64,000 bases of DNA from Siphonodentalium dalli (GCA_032622095.1 CP136064.1:42991912-43055911); one strand, 5' to 3'. Counted from the first letter of the stretch, positions 34,022 through 45,800 are shown. Program-made: numbers and translations. The notes: a model not told the origin generated them from the letters alone.

Positions 34022-34425
34022 CCACACCAGCTAATAAACTGCATATAGTCTGGAGGGAAACCATGCACTACATCAACTTAACATGAATCTGTTTGGTCCA
34101 ATAATATTACCAAAAAGTAGAGAATTATAATTTTGTGCCTAAACAGATTGAACCAGTGCTTGTCGATAGTCACGTACCTGTATTCCCGGATGTGTGGGGT
34201 AGTTCTCACTTACCATAAACTTTGGGAAATTTATGTTATGTTTGCAGTAGGACCACCCATACTCCCCGTTGAATTGTTTAATGTTCTGAAACATGGGGCG
34301 AGCGATGGTGTCGCACACCACAACTTATTGGTGTACATCTGATAGTCCGCACGTTTCCTTCACCACTGTCCCTCCGCTGAATGCCATCGCCACTCCCCAA
34401 TTCATTAATCTACTTGATGAATGGC
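34022..34425. other. No gene recognised
   Basis: Open frames on both strands here overlap each other and end in repeats. No family features. Confidence 0.45.
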
Positions 34426-34927
34426 TTAAAGGTACGGTTGGCCTTGGCGGTGGGTATCCTGTGAAAATATTTCCACCCGTCAAAAACCGCTACAAACAGA
34501 AAGAACATCAAAATATAGACAGACTTTGTCCGTATATAAATAAGAAATATCGCATAAACAGTATGTTATTCTCATATGTTTAACCATTGTTATGTAAACA
34601 AAAGCATAAAAAGTTACTTTTCTGGTGTTTGTTTATATTATGATGGTAAACATAAAGAGCGTTCTTTGTTGGTGAATTCCTGATATGGAACTAATAAAGA
34701 GCGTTTATGTCATTTGTGTGTGATTAGACAGTAGCATTGTGCTGTCCTCTGTAACCCAATCAGGCTCTTGCTTATGTAAAATATAATAGGTATTTATGAT
34801 AACATGCTGTTTACGCGATGGTCATGGTATATATGAACGAAACTGTATGCGTTTTAATGTTTTTCTGTTTACGGTGTTTGGAACAAATATGAATATTTTC
34901 GACAACTAAGGCCTCACGTGCCTTTAA
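34426..34927 (+). mobile_element. TTAA MITE family R1, copy 3
   Basis: From TTAAAGGTACGGTTGGCC to GGCCTCACGTGCCTTTAA, with TTAA at both edges and the two conserved AATAAAGAGCGTT-type motifs in the centre. Nearly full length. Confidence 0.92.
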
Positions 34928-36249
34928 AATGGCGGTTTGGGCTCCAAAACACAATATTATTCGCTTTTGAATTTTTCTCAGTATCGAAATAGGACGATAA
35001 ATATCCGAATTACCTTTCTACGAACAGTATGTGACCCAATTGAAGTAATCAAAATAAAACTGAATATACGGTGTTTGGGTCCCAAACATAAAACAGCCAT
35101 TTTCTCGATAAGGAACAGAAAAGAGCGTTTCATAGTAGTCTATTCCTGATATAGTAGCAATAAAGAGCGTTTGTCTAACTTCTGACGAAAAGTTGAAACC
35201 GGCTGAAAAATGGCTGTGACATTGGCAAGTGTTTTTCAGAGCATATGAATCCGGTATATCAATAATTCGTTTATTTGTCGACCTATTGTATCCGTCGCTC
35301 CAAATTACGTAGAAAAATATGTGGCGGTTTGAATGAGCCATGTCCGTTTAATAAATTGTTTGGGATTAGACTAGATTACCCATATCACAATGAGTGCAAC
35401 AGCATACATTCACATTGCTTCCTTTTAGTTAGATCCACTTCATTTATTGTACAGAATATAGGCCAAAACGATCAATTTGATGATTTGAAAACAGGAGCCA
35501 CACCTGCACCCAAAGTCAGAGTGATATCATCTGGACAAATTGTCTCAGACGTCCGCTGTACAATTTCCCATCACGACAACTCCGTGATCCTTCAGAGTCG
35601 ACATCCCTCAGAAAGTTAGTGGTCGTGACAAGAAGTACTTATAATTATTGTAACCAACATCTTAAGCTAAGCGATGTTGCATAGCATTCTCTATAAGAAA
35701 TTCGCATTTACCACAATAATAATGTAACTTGAATTGGGTTGTCACACTATTGAAAAAAGATCCCACAACCCAACCCAAGCTGTGGCGTGAGAAAAAAGTT
35801 ACATCGACGACACTAGTGCTATACAGTGTATATACTGGATCTTTTTAAAAATATCTTTCTCATATTGGCCTTGATTACAATGTTTACGTACCAATGAACA
35901 TTAAAATGAGCTGAAAACAAACTGATAATGGGTGCTAGACTTTCAGAAACACAGTCTAAGTAACGGTGTTTGTGCCGATCACAAACCCTGTGTACCCTTC
36001 ACCACATTTTCAAACCATGTGTACCCATCAGCACTTTTTTGGGGGTTAGAGTGACCCCTTCAGCATTTATAACCCACTGATTGGCGGATGGCGAGATATT
36101 TTACAATAGAAGGAGGATAACTCGTTCGAACGTTGTGAATTGTTGGTAACAGAGTTAACGCTTCTGATATGTCAAAACTGTTTCTGTGAGTTGATTATTC
36201 CCACAAACGGGACGGAAATGACACAGGGTCTTGTCAAGAAGGGTGGAGC
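34928..36249. other. No gene; isolated R-family motif pair
   Basis: At 35118-35177 a stretch repeats the R1/R2 core (aaaagagcgttt ... ttcctgatatag ... aataaagagcgttt) without element ends, so it is an old or partial copy. The 114- and 107-codon frames at 35018-35619 have no motif. Nothing else is seen. Confidence 0.5.
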
Positions 36250-36761
36250 TTAAAGGCACGGGCGGCGTTCGTTGCAGAAATATTCACATTTGTTCAAATC
36301 GCCATCACCAGAAGGAATATTAAAATATATATAGGTTTGTTCATATGCCAAACATTATCAGCGCGTAAATAGTATATTGTCGTTAAGACGTACGGTGGTG
36401 TACGCGAACAAGAGCCTGCTCGTGTTACAGAAGTACATAACACAGCGCAATTATTTTGGTTAATCACACACAAATGATTTAAACGCTCTTTATTATTTCC
36501 ATATTAGGAAATCAGTAACAAAAACGCTCTTTATGTTTACCTTATCCGGATCTAAACAAAAGCCAGGTTCTGTAACGTTTTTTGCTTTTGTTTACATAAC
36601 AAAGGAAAAACACTTGACAATAACAATACTGTTTATGCCATATTTATTATTGGCATAAGAACATAGTCTGTCTATATTTTACTATTTCTGTTTATGGCTG
36701 TTTTTGACGGAAGTGAATATTTTAACAGCATACCCACCGCCAACACCGCCCGTATCTTTAA
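36250..36761 (-). mobile_element. TTAA MITE family R2, copy 1
   Basis: TTAAAGGCACGGGCGGCG to CACCGCCCGTATCTTTAA. R2 shares the general plan and the AACGCTCTTTAT motifs of R1, but its ends are GGGCGGCGTT-like. Non-coding. Confidence 0.9.
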
Positions 36762-37400
36762 TATAATTGACTAATATGCAGCGTTTGTTTAGTTATATGT
36801 ATCACAGTTATGGATGCACGGTTCAGTATGGATCTTCATTGCTTCAATGTGCGCGAACACATTAAGTATAGGGTGTTGGCTTAAAACTGTACTTTATCCA
36901 GCGAATGATCCAAAATGGTCGCATGTCGAGATCGTTCCATTCTCTGAAATATTGTACATTTTCCAGCTATTATCCGACTTAAAACATGGCCTAGTTCTTT
37001 TTTTAAGCGTCATCTATGATCAGAATTGATTAACCCTAAATTGTGTGAAAATTGTGTGAGTTGTACCATGTGTTGGGCCCTATCTGCCGATGGTTGGCTG
37101 CATGGATGGCGTGATATCTTAACCCTTCCTTTGTCAACTTAATGGACACGCAGACACCATTGCGAATCTGACCATTGAATGAACACGACATACCGACAAT
37201 GAGCTCCGACTGTGATATGTTTAATAAGCAATATCCTCGGAGTTTTGTCCTTAAATTTCGGCAATTGTATTAAATTAGTTATGCAGCATATTTAGGATTT
37301 GGCCGAGAGTTGTAAATTGAATGTACGATTGATGCGCGCTATGCCTAACCAGCATGTTATCTCGAAAATCGGCACATTATCTGCTTTAGGTAGATAATCT
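36762..37400. other. No gene recognised
   Basis: No coding support or paired repeat. A 71-codon frame from 36814 has no family features. Confidence 0.45.
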
Positions 37401-37490
37401 GCTTGGAATCGCCTCATTTTGATTCATTAATGTGTTGAAATTGAGAGCGTTTTAGTCACATTATCGACTCACAATGAGGCGATTCTAAGC
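37401..37490. repeat. Inverted repeat
   Basis: gcttggaatcgcctcatttt faces caatgaggcgattctaagc with about 50 bases between. The flanks contain 'cattatcgactcaca', resembling the hairpin at 597-644. Confidence 0.75.
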
Positions 37491-37857
37491 TGATTATGAG
37501 CGGACAATGACACTCATAAGCCAACTCACTTTTCAGTTCTTTAACATTTGTTTTCTTTGTGATCCGCGCCATAAAACGAAATAACGGATATGATCCATTA
37601 TCTGCTTATTTTAGAATTATAATCAACATTATGTTCCTATTTCACATTATAGGTCGATTATGTGCGTAAAATGCGCGAGATATGTTGTGGCCTAACCGAA
37701 GATTTAGCGAGCTTGGAGATTGAGGTCGTCACACTGAAGACCGAATGAAATCATTTACATATCAATTTACTATATCAGTTTCGGTTTTGACGTGAGGCGT
37801 GTTACAACATGCCACCGGGAACGAAATTAGATTCGAGAAATTGTAATAGTTGACTTT

Positions 37858-38229
37858 TACCCTGTGCCAATGCATTCTCTTATATATGCGAGTCGACCAT
37901 AGGTCGCCTCGCATATATAAGAGAATGCATTGGCCTAACAATTTTGTATCATGTTTTTTAAATAAATGTTTCTTACAATTTTTAGGACATAAAATAAAAA
38001 ACATCCATTACCCTGCAGGGAGCCCCACACATATATAGAAGCACCTAGAATAGTGCTGTCTGCTCATGTTTGTCTGGGGCTCTGTATGGGTGAAATTATA
38101 AAATTGTTAAAGAATACAAGAACAAATTATTAAAATTGTAAAAAATTGTTAGGCCAATGCATTCTCTTATATATGCGAGACGACCTATGGTCGACTCGCA
38201 TATATAAGAGAATTCATTGGCACAGGGTA
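37858..38229. mobile_element. P1 double-hairpin element, long form, copy B
   Basis: TACCCTGTGCCAATGCATTC at the left and its complement at the right (ending cattggcacagggta). Hairpins at 37867-37933 and 38154-38220 enclose a 220-bp spacer shared with 45379-45753 (ggagccccacacatatatag, tgctcatgtttgtctggggc). No ORF of substance. Confidence 0.9.
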
Positions 38230-38458
38230 AAAAAATTCAATGTCAACGTGAAACAACATTCCTGAAATTTGAAGTTAGACATCCCTGTACCCGAGTCACG
38301 ATGCTCTATAGATACATGTATATCCATTGTCATGTTTCAAGCTATCTATCAAAACGATATTATACTTGAAAATCGTCTAGATAACTACATGCATATAGTA
38401 TGGTATCATACATGCAAGTCATATACAATGAAATCGTTCACAGTAAAATAACTGTTCA

Positions 38459-38960
38459 TTAAAGGCACGTGCGGCCTTAGTTGTCGAAAATATTCATATT
38501 TGTTCCAATCACCGTAAACAGAAAAACATTAAAACGCATACAGTTTCGTTCATATATACCATGACCATCGCGTAAACAGAATGTTATCATAAAGATTTAC
38601 TATATTTTACCTAAGCAAGAGCCTGATTGTGTTACAGAAGACAGCACAATGCTGCTGGCTAATCACACACAAATGGCATAAACGCTCTTTATTCGTTCCA
38701 TATCGGGAATTCACCAACAAAGAACGCTCTTTATGTTTACCATCATAACATAAACAAACACAAGAAAAGTAACTTTTGATGCTTTTGTTTACATAACAAT
38801 GGTCAAATATATGACAATAACATACTGTTTATGCGATATTTCTTATTTGTATACGGACAAAGTCTGTCTACATTTTGTTGTTCTTTCTGTTTGTGGCGGT
38901 TTTTGACGGGTGGAAATATTTTCACAGGATACCCACCGCCAAGGCCAACCGTACCTTTAA
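38459..38960 (-). mobile_element. TTAA MITE family R1, copy 4
   Basis: Inverted copy: TTAAAGGCACGTGCGGCC to GGCCAACCGTACCTTTAA, with TTAA on both sides. Full-length relative to copies 3 and 5. Confidence 0.92.
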
Positions 38961-39804
38961 GAATAACCTTCCATTACCATATAGCCTGGACTCGGAGAAC
39001 AAAGGAGTGACGCCATAGCCATGTATTAACATTTCTTATCGGATTGGGATATATCTCTGCTCTAAAATCCGATCGAGCTTTGAAATCAGTCCGGGTTTCG
39101 TTCATATCCCAATAGAACAGAATCATATCAAATCGGTTGTCAACTTGTCATAAGCTAAGTCTAGTGGAGCAAATGTTCAAAACAGTCAGTGCATAAGATT
39201 GAAACATAATAAACGCACCGAAATGCAGAAAGTCTTATCCACTAGGTTCTAAGCATATATACTCAAATGTATACGTGTGTCTATCCAATTAAAAGCTCCC
39301 GAACAAATTTCGCTTTGTTTTATTTACTAAACTTTTGACTTTTCTTACACCATAGTCTAGCCCGTGAAAATAAGCTCATACTGAACTTATTTAAAAAACA
39401 CAAAAAAGCCCATATCGGAATTATTTTTTTGTTCACGCTCTATATGACCTATATTGACATACAAGCTGTACGCTCTTTATAATGTGTTTTCACTGTGGCC
39501 CGCGCAATAAAACTGGCCTTATTTCAGAAGTCCTGTATCAACCTACGTTAATATTTATGTCCAATGTGATCATATTTGCACGAGGATATGTTTCATAGTC
39601 GACTTTCAATCTCGACATCTAACTAGATATTTATTACATAGATGGCCCAACAGAATGATAACTCGATGAGATGAGAGACCCTGTATGTTTGTAATAATGA
39701 TCAGACAGAAAACGTGTACATAATATAATTGTTATTGCAAAGAGATGAATATTTTTCAATCCAGTTAGTAATATCTCCTAACCTATGCTAATTATGTCAC
39801 ATAC
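38961..39804. other. No gene recognised
   Basis: Unassigned AT-rich DNA immediately upstream of the hAT element. Confidence 0.5.
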
Positions 39805-39812
39805 CAAATAAG

Positions 39813-42715
39813 TAGGGTCCGGCGAAGCTTCGAGATTCGATTCGATTCGAAATCGTCTTACTGATTCGATTCGATTCGAAATCGATCGTCTAATTCGAAT
39901 GTAGTTCGAATCACCACATTAACCTCATTCTGTACGAACTTGTTGAACAGCGTGTCCTACAAAAGCTCTAAAACAAACGCATGCAGATGTCGTTGCTAAC
40001 GCCGTCAGAGCACGAGATGCGGTCCTGTTTCGTTCAGTAAATTTCAATAGAGTTATTGCTCTTGGGTCGTCGCGGCGGCGAAATATCCATATCATCGATC
40101 CATCTCTTGTGCCCTTCCCTACTTTTTATTTATCCAAAGTTATAATGGCGGAAATTAAAAGTTATTTTGAATACAGCGTTGATAAATTCAGGTGCAAATC
40201 GTGCACGACTGTACTATCAGTTCAGAAAACAGGCACTACCTCCCACTTATGGGCACACCTTAGCCGCAGTCATCCTGCAATCCACCATGAGGCAAAAGAA
40301 AAGAAAGACTCAAAAAGAAAATTAACCTGCAACACGTCTAGTAGTAGCGGCGAGCCCGCTAAAAAGAAACAGTTGTCACTAGCCACCTTTACGATGAAGA
40401 AAGAATTGGGACCCGATGAAAAAAAAAAGTACGACAGAGCTGTGTTGGCATTTGTTGTTGCAGACGGAAGGCCGTTCGAGGTGGCTGCTGGTGAAGGATT
40501 CATAAATCTCTGCTCAGACCTGACTAATGGCAAGTACACACCGCCCAATCCCAGGACCCTTTCCAGACGACTTGCCGATATTCGCTCAGGCTTGGAATCT
40601 GTACTTTGCAAGACCATTAAGTACGAGAAAGGCAACTCCCGGCCTTCAATAACTTTCGATCACTGGAAGGCCGATAACAGTAGTAATTATTTGGTCCTAA
40701 CCCTTCATTATGTTAGCAAAGATTGGACTTTCGTAACCAAATGCCTATCCGTTTGCAACCTAGAAGATCGTGATGCTGACCACACAGCTGAGGCTACTAA
40801 GGATATCGTCTCTGAACAATTGGCCAAGTACGAGCTGCGTTTGGACGATATAATGTACTCGACGACAGATACGACGAATGTGATGCCATGCACAGCGAGG
40901 CTGCTTGACATGCCATGGATGGGCTGCTCTGCGCATATTTTGCAGCTGTGCATCAATTCGGCCTTGGATTCGCAGCCAATGATCAAGAACTTGATCTCTG
41001 CCGTGCATAAAATTGCACAGTTTTTCAATAGCTCTACAGTAGGATTAAGTGCACTGCATAAGTACCAGAAAACCACCAAGAAAAACCCTGATATAAGTGC
41101 AGAAAATTCTGAAATGCTTCCCGAGTCTGACCCACCGCTCGACGTTTCAACAAGGTTTAATAGCACCCACATGCTCCTCAGCTGGTTTCATGCGAATATC
41201 GTCCCGATTTCACTCGCCCTCGTTGAATGTCAGAGTAGAAAGAACTGCGCCTCTGTTCCACCATCACCACTAAGCAAACCTCTGTCAGAAACCCTCGGTG
41301 CTGCGCTACCAATTCTTCGACCAACTGCGGAGGCGACATCAATGCTCAGTGCTGACCGGTCAATCACTGTATCGATACTCATCCCGTGTATCCAAACTCT
41401 CAGGAAGAATCTTTTGCTGGACTCCGCCAAAGGAGTTAAAGAATTTCGCAACGAGTTACTGAAGCAATTGAACAATAGGTTCGACTTATCTCTGGCCCAC
41501 CTGCAGGCAGGCACATACTTGGATCCCCGCTTTAAAAGCTGCATGACCAATGACACTTCTGTGATTGAAATGTACATCGAGTCTGACTTGAAGCACCAGG
41601 GATATGATGACGACGCTGTTGGAGCCACAGTGGCGGCTACCTCTGATAAACCTCTTCCTACACCTCAGGCTCCTCAGCCGTACAGCTTGACCGATTCGAT
41701 GTTTGCTGAAGTGGAGGCCGCATATGAAAAGACTTGCATGGGCAGTAAAGAAAACAAAGCCCTGAACAGCCGACTACAAGTTGAAATGGAAGCATATTCC
41801 CGTGTACCACTTCTCGGTAGAAAAGAAAACCCGCTTTCATTCTGGAAAATCAACGAGAGATCTTTCCCCCTGCTTGCCAGAGCAGCATCAGATATTCTGG
41901 GAATACAAGCGACTAACTGTTCCAGTGAGCGTGTGAATTCTGTTGGAGGCATCGTAATAACTGACAGAAGACACAGACTTTCACGCTACAATGCGGAAAC
42001 ACTAATCTGGTCACGAGTCAACTCAAGTATCATTCTGTCTTCCATTTAATTTTAAATGTTGATGGACACGCCCGCCACAGTGCGATAGTTCGACATTAAA
42101 TTAATATACACTTGCCTGTTCCAGACTCTGCATGGTGCTCTTGTACTGCTTAGTTTCAAACGTTCTGTTCCATATTCAACAGCAGTGAGGATTATGTTGA
42201 GGTTTTCGACGTTCCAATAAATATTTGCTAGTTTCAGACTTTCTGTGTAATCAAAATTTGGTATATCATATTCCCACCCGTGTTTGTCATATTTCGATAC
42301 AAAAAAACGTTGAGAATGACGAGATCAATCGATATTGAAGTTAATATATAATTGAACCCCGATGTGACTAAAGCGCAATAACTCTATTGAAACGGAGAGC
42401 TGAAATTGTACATAGAGTTACTTCTCGTGGGTCATCGCGGGGCGCAATATCGATTTATCTCGTCATATTTTCATGTGCCGTTCTCAACATTGTTTATTGT
42501 GACGCATGTCCACACGGCAAGCTGCCAAACACGCACACGTGATGGTATGGGGAGACAGTCCGAGACACTCGCGCGGATCGCCGACATAAATCTAGTTCTT
42601 GTCGATTTACCACGGGTAGTAAGATTCGATTCGAGATTCGATTCGATGTGAAATCCGCGTGTCTGATTCGATTCGAGATTCGATTCGAACAAAATAGCCG
42701 ATTCGCCGGACCCTA
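39813..42715 (+). mobile_element. Complete hAT DNA transposon, 2.9 kb
   Basis: Perfect 14-base terminal inverted repeats (TAGGGTCCGGCGAA at 39813-39826; complement at 42702-42715) are flanked by the 8-base target duplication CAAATAAG at 39805-39812 and 42716-42723, which is diagnostic for hAT. Subterminal regions hold clusters of GATTCGATTCGA repeats (39832-39900 and 42623-42690) and a second inverted pair (caatagagttattgc near 40046, gcaataactctattg near 42376), likely transposase-binding regions. One intact transposase gene lies between. The perfect duplication, intact ends and uninterrupted ORF suggest a young, possibly autonomous copy. Confidence 0.96.
40145..42049 (+). CDS. hAT family transposase with BED zinc finger
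   Basis: 634 residues from the ATG at 40145 (MAEIKSYFEY). The frame is open back to 40109, but only via a GTG. The N-terminal BED-type finger has Cys17, Cys20, His38 and His43 (CKSC...HLWAHLSRSH), followed by a lysine-rich linker. The catalytic core shows SITFDHW (Asp172), TTDTTNVM (Asp242) and the CxxH motif CSAH (Cys261-His264); the C-terminal dimerisation domain contains CSSERVNSVGG with Glu595. The presumed DDE triad is therefore Asp172/Asp242/Glu595. Length and order match animal ZBED-like hAT transposases. It would cut the element ends in the nucleus. AATAAA lies at 42216-42221, 167 bases past the stop. No frameshift or internal stop. It could in principle be a domesticated gene, but the intact terminal repeats argue for a transposon. 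Confidence 0.95.
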   Translation: MAEIKSYFEYSVDKFRCKSCTTVLSVQKTGTTSHLWAHLSRSHPAIHHEAKEKKDSKRKLTCNTSSSSGEPAKKKQLSLATFTMKKELGPDEKKKYDRAVLAFVVADGRPFEVAAGEGFINLCSDLTNGKYTPPNPRTLSRRLADIRSGLESVLCKTIKYEKGNSRPSITFDHWKADNSSNYLVLTLHYVSKDWTFVTKCLSVCNLEDRDADHTAEATKDIVSEQLAKYELRLDDIMYSTTDTTNVMPCTARLLDMPWMGCSAHILQLCINSALDSQPMIKNLISAVHKIAQFFNSSTVGLSALHKYQKTTKKNPDISAENSEMLPESDPPLDVSTRFNSTHMLLSWFHANIVPISLALVECQSRKNCASVPPSPLSKPLSETLGAALPILRPTAEATSMLSADRSITVSILIPCIQTLRKNLLLDSAKGVKEFRNELLKQLNNRFDLSLAHLQAGTYLDPRFKSCMTNDTSVIEMYIESDLKHQGYDDDAVGATVAATSDKPLPTPQAPQPYSLTDSMFAEVEAAYEKTCMGSKENKALNSRLQVEMEAYSRVPLLGRKENPLSFWKINERSFPLLARAASDILGIQATNCSSERVNSVGGIVITDRRHRLSRYNAETLIWSRVNSSIILSSI

Positions 42716-42723
42716 CAAATAAG

Positions 42724-43210
42724 GCATTTACTATGATAGTATTGTAAGTTGTAGACGCACCAAATTAGGGGTTTTAGAACCGACGTATAATGCGCGCGAA
42801 TCTAAATAAGGAAATGACGCAATATCGTGACTGCTTATAAGCAATTCGCTGTGCTTTTTGCGAAGAAACTAAATAACACTCGACTTGTATTTTCTCTGAC
42901 ACAAATGTTTGTGTTTAATATTGCATCCATATCATCATAATGCTATACAATTAGTATATTCTTGAGGAACTTATCATAATTTGATAAATGTTATTTCTAA
43001 GTTGTAACCTCCAATGAAGCCCGCCGGTCCCTTCAAAGTTATCTATCTTGCCAATATTCACCTCTGCGCCGATTAAAATGCTGTATATATAATTGATTGA
43101 ACCCGATTACTGTACGTGCATTTCTATGAGTGTACAAGAAACTTGTAACAATTGGTGCGATGACAAGTGAATATCCGTAGACAGATAGACAACTATGTTG
43201 CATATTTGGT
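42724..43210. other. No gene recognised
   Basis: Unassigned AT-rich DNA between the hAT element and an R1 MITE. Confidence 0.5.
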
Positions 43211-43704
43211 TTAAAGGTACGGTTGGCCTTGGCGGTGGGTAATCTGTGAAAATATTTCCACCCGTCAAAAACCGCCACAAACAGAAAGAACAACAAAATG
43301 TAGACAGACTTTGTCCGTATACAAATAAGAAATATCGCATAAACAGTATGTTATTGGCATATGTTTGACCACTGTTATGTAAACAAAAGCATAAAAAGTT
43401 ACTTTTCTGGTGTTTGTTTATATTATGATGGTAAACATAAAGAGCGTTCTTTGTGGGTGAATTCCTGATATGGAGCGAATAAAGAGCGTGTATGCCATTT
43501 GTGTGTGATTAGCCAGCAGCATTGTGCTGTCTTCTGTAACACAATCAGGCTCTTGCTTAGGTAAAATATAGTAAATCTTTATGATAACATGCTGTTTACG
43601 CGATGGTCATGGTATATATGAACGAAACTGTATGCGTTTTTCTGTTTACGGTGATTGGAACAAATATGAATATTTTCGAAAACTAAGGCCTCACGTGCCT
43701 TTAA
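43211..43704 (+). mobile_element. TTAA MITE family R1, copy 5
   Basis: TTAAAGGTACGGTTGGCC to GGCCTCACGTGCCTTTAA with TTAA at both edges. A short deletion near the 3' part is the main difference from copy 3. Confidence 0.92.
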
Positions 43705-44400
43705 CCTTTCTTTACTAAATGGTAATATCATTGACGAGTGGTTAGTTGAACTTATTATCTGAACATTTTCCCACCAACGAATAGGAATCTTTCTACACTT
43801 GTAACATTTGTCCCACGACACTCCGTCGGAGGACTATAGTAATGACCCTCGTCTGCCCGCGCATTCGTCCGTGCGTGCGTCGTTCCATCCGGAACTTTGT
43901 CCGCGCCTGTATTCTGTCCTTTTTTTTTAAACTTGGCACATATATCAACCAGCATGGGAGCCTGCGCACCTGCGATTTTAAGTTCGGTCGGACTCATTTC
44001 GGTAGAGTTATTGCCATTTGTCGACATAGAATCGTACATCCTGGGACGCATCTTTTGGCCGAGCCTGTATTGAAAACGGAATGTCAGAAAAAATATTTAC
44101 ATTCAAAGGATATCGTCCATTCATTCATTTGTGTCGAATTATGGGACTTAGTGTGAAAAGCGAAAATTCATCTATGTCAAATTTGAACCTCTGTATCGCA
44201 GTCACCGTAGACCATGTTTGCACGATATGTATAATACACCCACGGTGCAGCATATCATGAACGTAACAATATCCACGTGTAACAGATTGTGTTCATTCAT
44301 ATTTACCGAGGTTATGGTCCTTAGAATATAGAACACGCCGCTGGTCCCTGCATCTCAGTCATCTTTGATAGGATGTGATTCATCTTTTGAATCTTAACTA
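43705..44400. repeat. CCGTCCG-type dispersed repeat, then unassigned DNA
   Basis: 43800-44060 carries 'cactccgtcggaggactata', 'cattcgtccgtgcgtgcgtc', a T-run and 'cttggcacatatatcaacc', phrases of a repeat common in bivalves (by recognition). The overlapping 104- and 98-codon frames are by-products. Confidence 0.5.
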
Positions 44401-44925
44401 CGCACTCTTAGAACAAATGTGTATAAATACTACACAAAATGTGTTACATTTGATCTTAAACAAAATTGTGTAGAAATGCCACATGGCATATAATTATTAA
44501 ATGTGTCGGTGGAATATCATCAACGTTGAATATGATTGAATATGTGAGTGTATCATAGTTATTAGATGAAATGTGCTCCATTGGAGACACAAAACTCGTA
44601 AAGGCTACAACAGAACAAACAATTGGCAGCAGCTTTAAACTTTGTTATACACTATGTTTGTGTAAAAACTAAACAACACATAATTGTGTAGATCAAAGTT
44701 TTAAATCAGCTGCCAATTTTTATTATGGCAGCTTTTACGAGGATTATGTCTCAGATAGAACATATCTCATCTATTAAATATAATATACTCACATATTCAT
44801 TCATATTCAATGTTGAGAAAATTCCACCGACACATTTATGTCATGTTACATTCTACACAATTTTGTTTAAGATCAAATGTAACACATATTGTGTAGTATT
44901 TATACACATTTGTTCTAAGAGTGCG
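44401..44925. mobile_element. Foldback element F2, ~525 bp
   Basis: Arms of over 100 bp start cgcactcttagaacaaatgt and end with the complement acatttgttctaagagtgcg. Stretches such as tacatttgatcttaaacaaa and catattcattcatattcaa have inverted partners. Short motifs like 'attgtgtag' repeat inside. No ORF and no obvious target duplication. Confidence 0.85.
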
Positions 44926-44983
44926 GGATGAATGACATCTAAATGCTACATGCAAAACTTGTTTTATTCAGTCATATTTACAA

Positions 44984-45090
44984 TTAAAGATACGGTAAGC
45001 GTCGGTGGTGGGTATTGCTTTTAAAATTATCCGCTAAAACCGCCGTAAATAGAAAGAATATTATAATATAGACAAATTGTTTTTCTTATA
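44984..45090 (+). mobile_element. TTAA MITE family R2, left-end fragment
   Basis: TTAAAGATACGGTAAGCGTC, then 'cggtggtgggtattgctttt' and 'ccgccgtaaatagaaagaat', diverged from other R2 copies. The similarity fades after about 45090 and no right end was found. Confidence 0.6.
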
Positions 45091-45330
45091 CCTCATCATA
45101 AATATTTTTGTAAATTTGGTTGTTTACGACATACCATTATAGCGCTCGCTAATCTTCGCCTCTCAAGATTTAGGTGTTGAATGGGTGACCGTAAATCACT
45201 CGCCTAACAAAATCGCCACAGATCTGAGTGTTTTGTTTATTGCTCACTATTTACGTGCTGTATGTACACAAACGATCGTGTCACAAAGTAAGTTTGGTGG
45301 TTAATATCGCATTCATACTATAATTATGCT

Positions 45331-45800
45331 ATATGTGACCCGCCATATCAAATCCAGTCGTAAGTCGGGATTTTTTTTTACCCTGTGCCAATGCATTATC
45401 TTATATATGCGAGTCGACCATAGGTCGCCTCGCATATATAAGAGAATGCATTGGCCTAACAATTTTTTATCATTTTTTTAAAATAAATGTTTCTTACAAT
45501 TTTTAGGACATAAAATAAAAAAACATCCATTACCCTGCAGGGAGCCCCACACATATATAGAAGCATATAGAAGAGTGTCGTCTGCTCATGTTTGTCTGGG
45601 GCTCTGTATGGGTGAAATTATAAAATTGTTAAAGAATACAAGAACAATTTATTAAAATTGTGAAAAAAATTGTTAGGCCAATGCATTCTCTTATATATGC
45701 GAGGCGACATATGGTCGACTCGCATATATAAGAGAATGCATTGGCACAGGGTAAAAACAATCCTGACTTACGACTGGATTTGATATGGCGGGTCACATAT
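45331..45800. repeat. P1 long form, copy C, inside an outer 40-bp palindrome
   Basis: The outer arms (atatgtgacccgccatatca... and ...tgatatggcgggtcacatat) pair over about 40 bases, through 'aatccagtcgtaagtcggga'. Inside is a complete P1 long element (45379-45753) starting TACCCTGTGCC, so three levels of inverted symmetry are stacked: outer arms, element ends and the two hairpins (45388-45454 and 45678-45744). Confidence 0.93.

Noticed and set aside
40109-40144. Upstream start of the hAT transposase at 40109
   Set aside because: The codon is GTG, not ATG, and the 12 residues before the ATG at 40145 are not conserved-looking; 40145 is the better start.
40270-41952. Several antisense ORFs (60-154 codons) across the hAT transposase
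   Set aside because: They are shadows of a long coding frame; the sense frame has the BED finger and DDE residues, while the antisense frames have no motif.
22566-43340. Repeated 74- to 113-codon ORFs containing LCLWRFLTGG-like peptides in R1 MITEs
   Set aside because: They come from the non-coding terminal region of R1 and recur only because the element recurs; frames end at random in the flanks.
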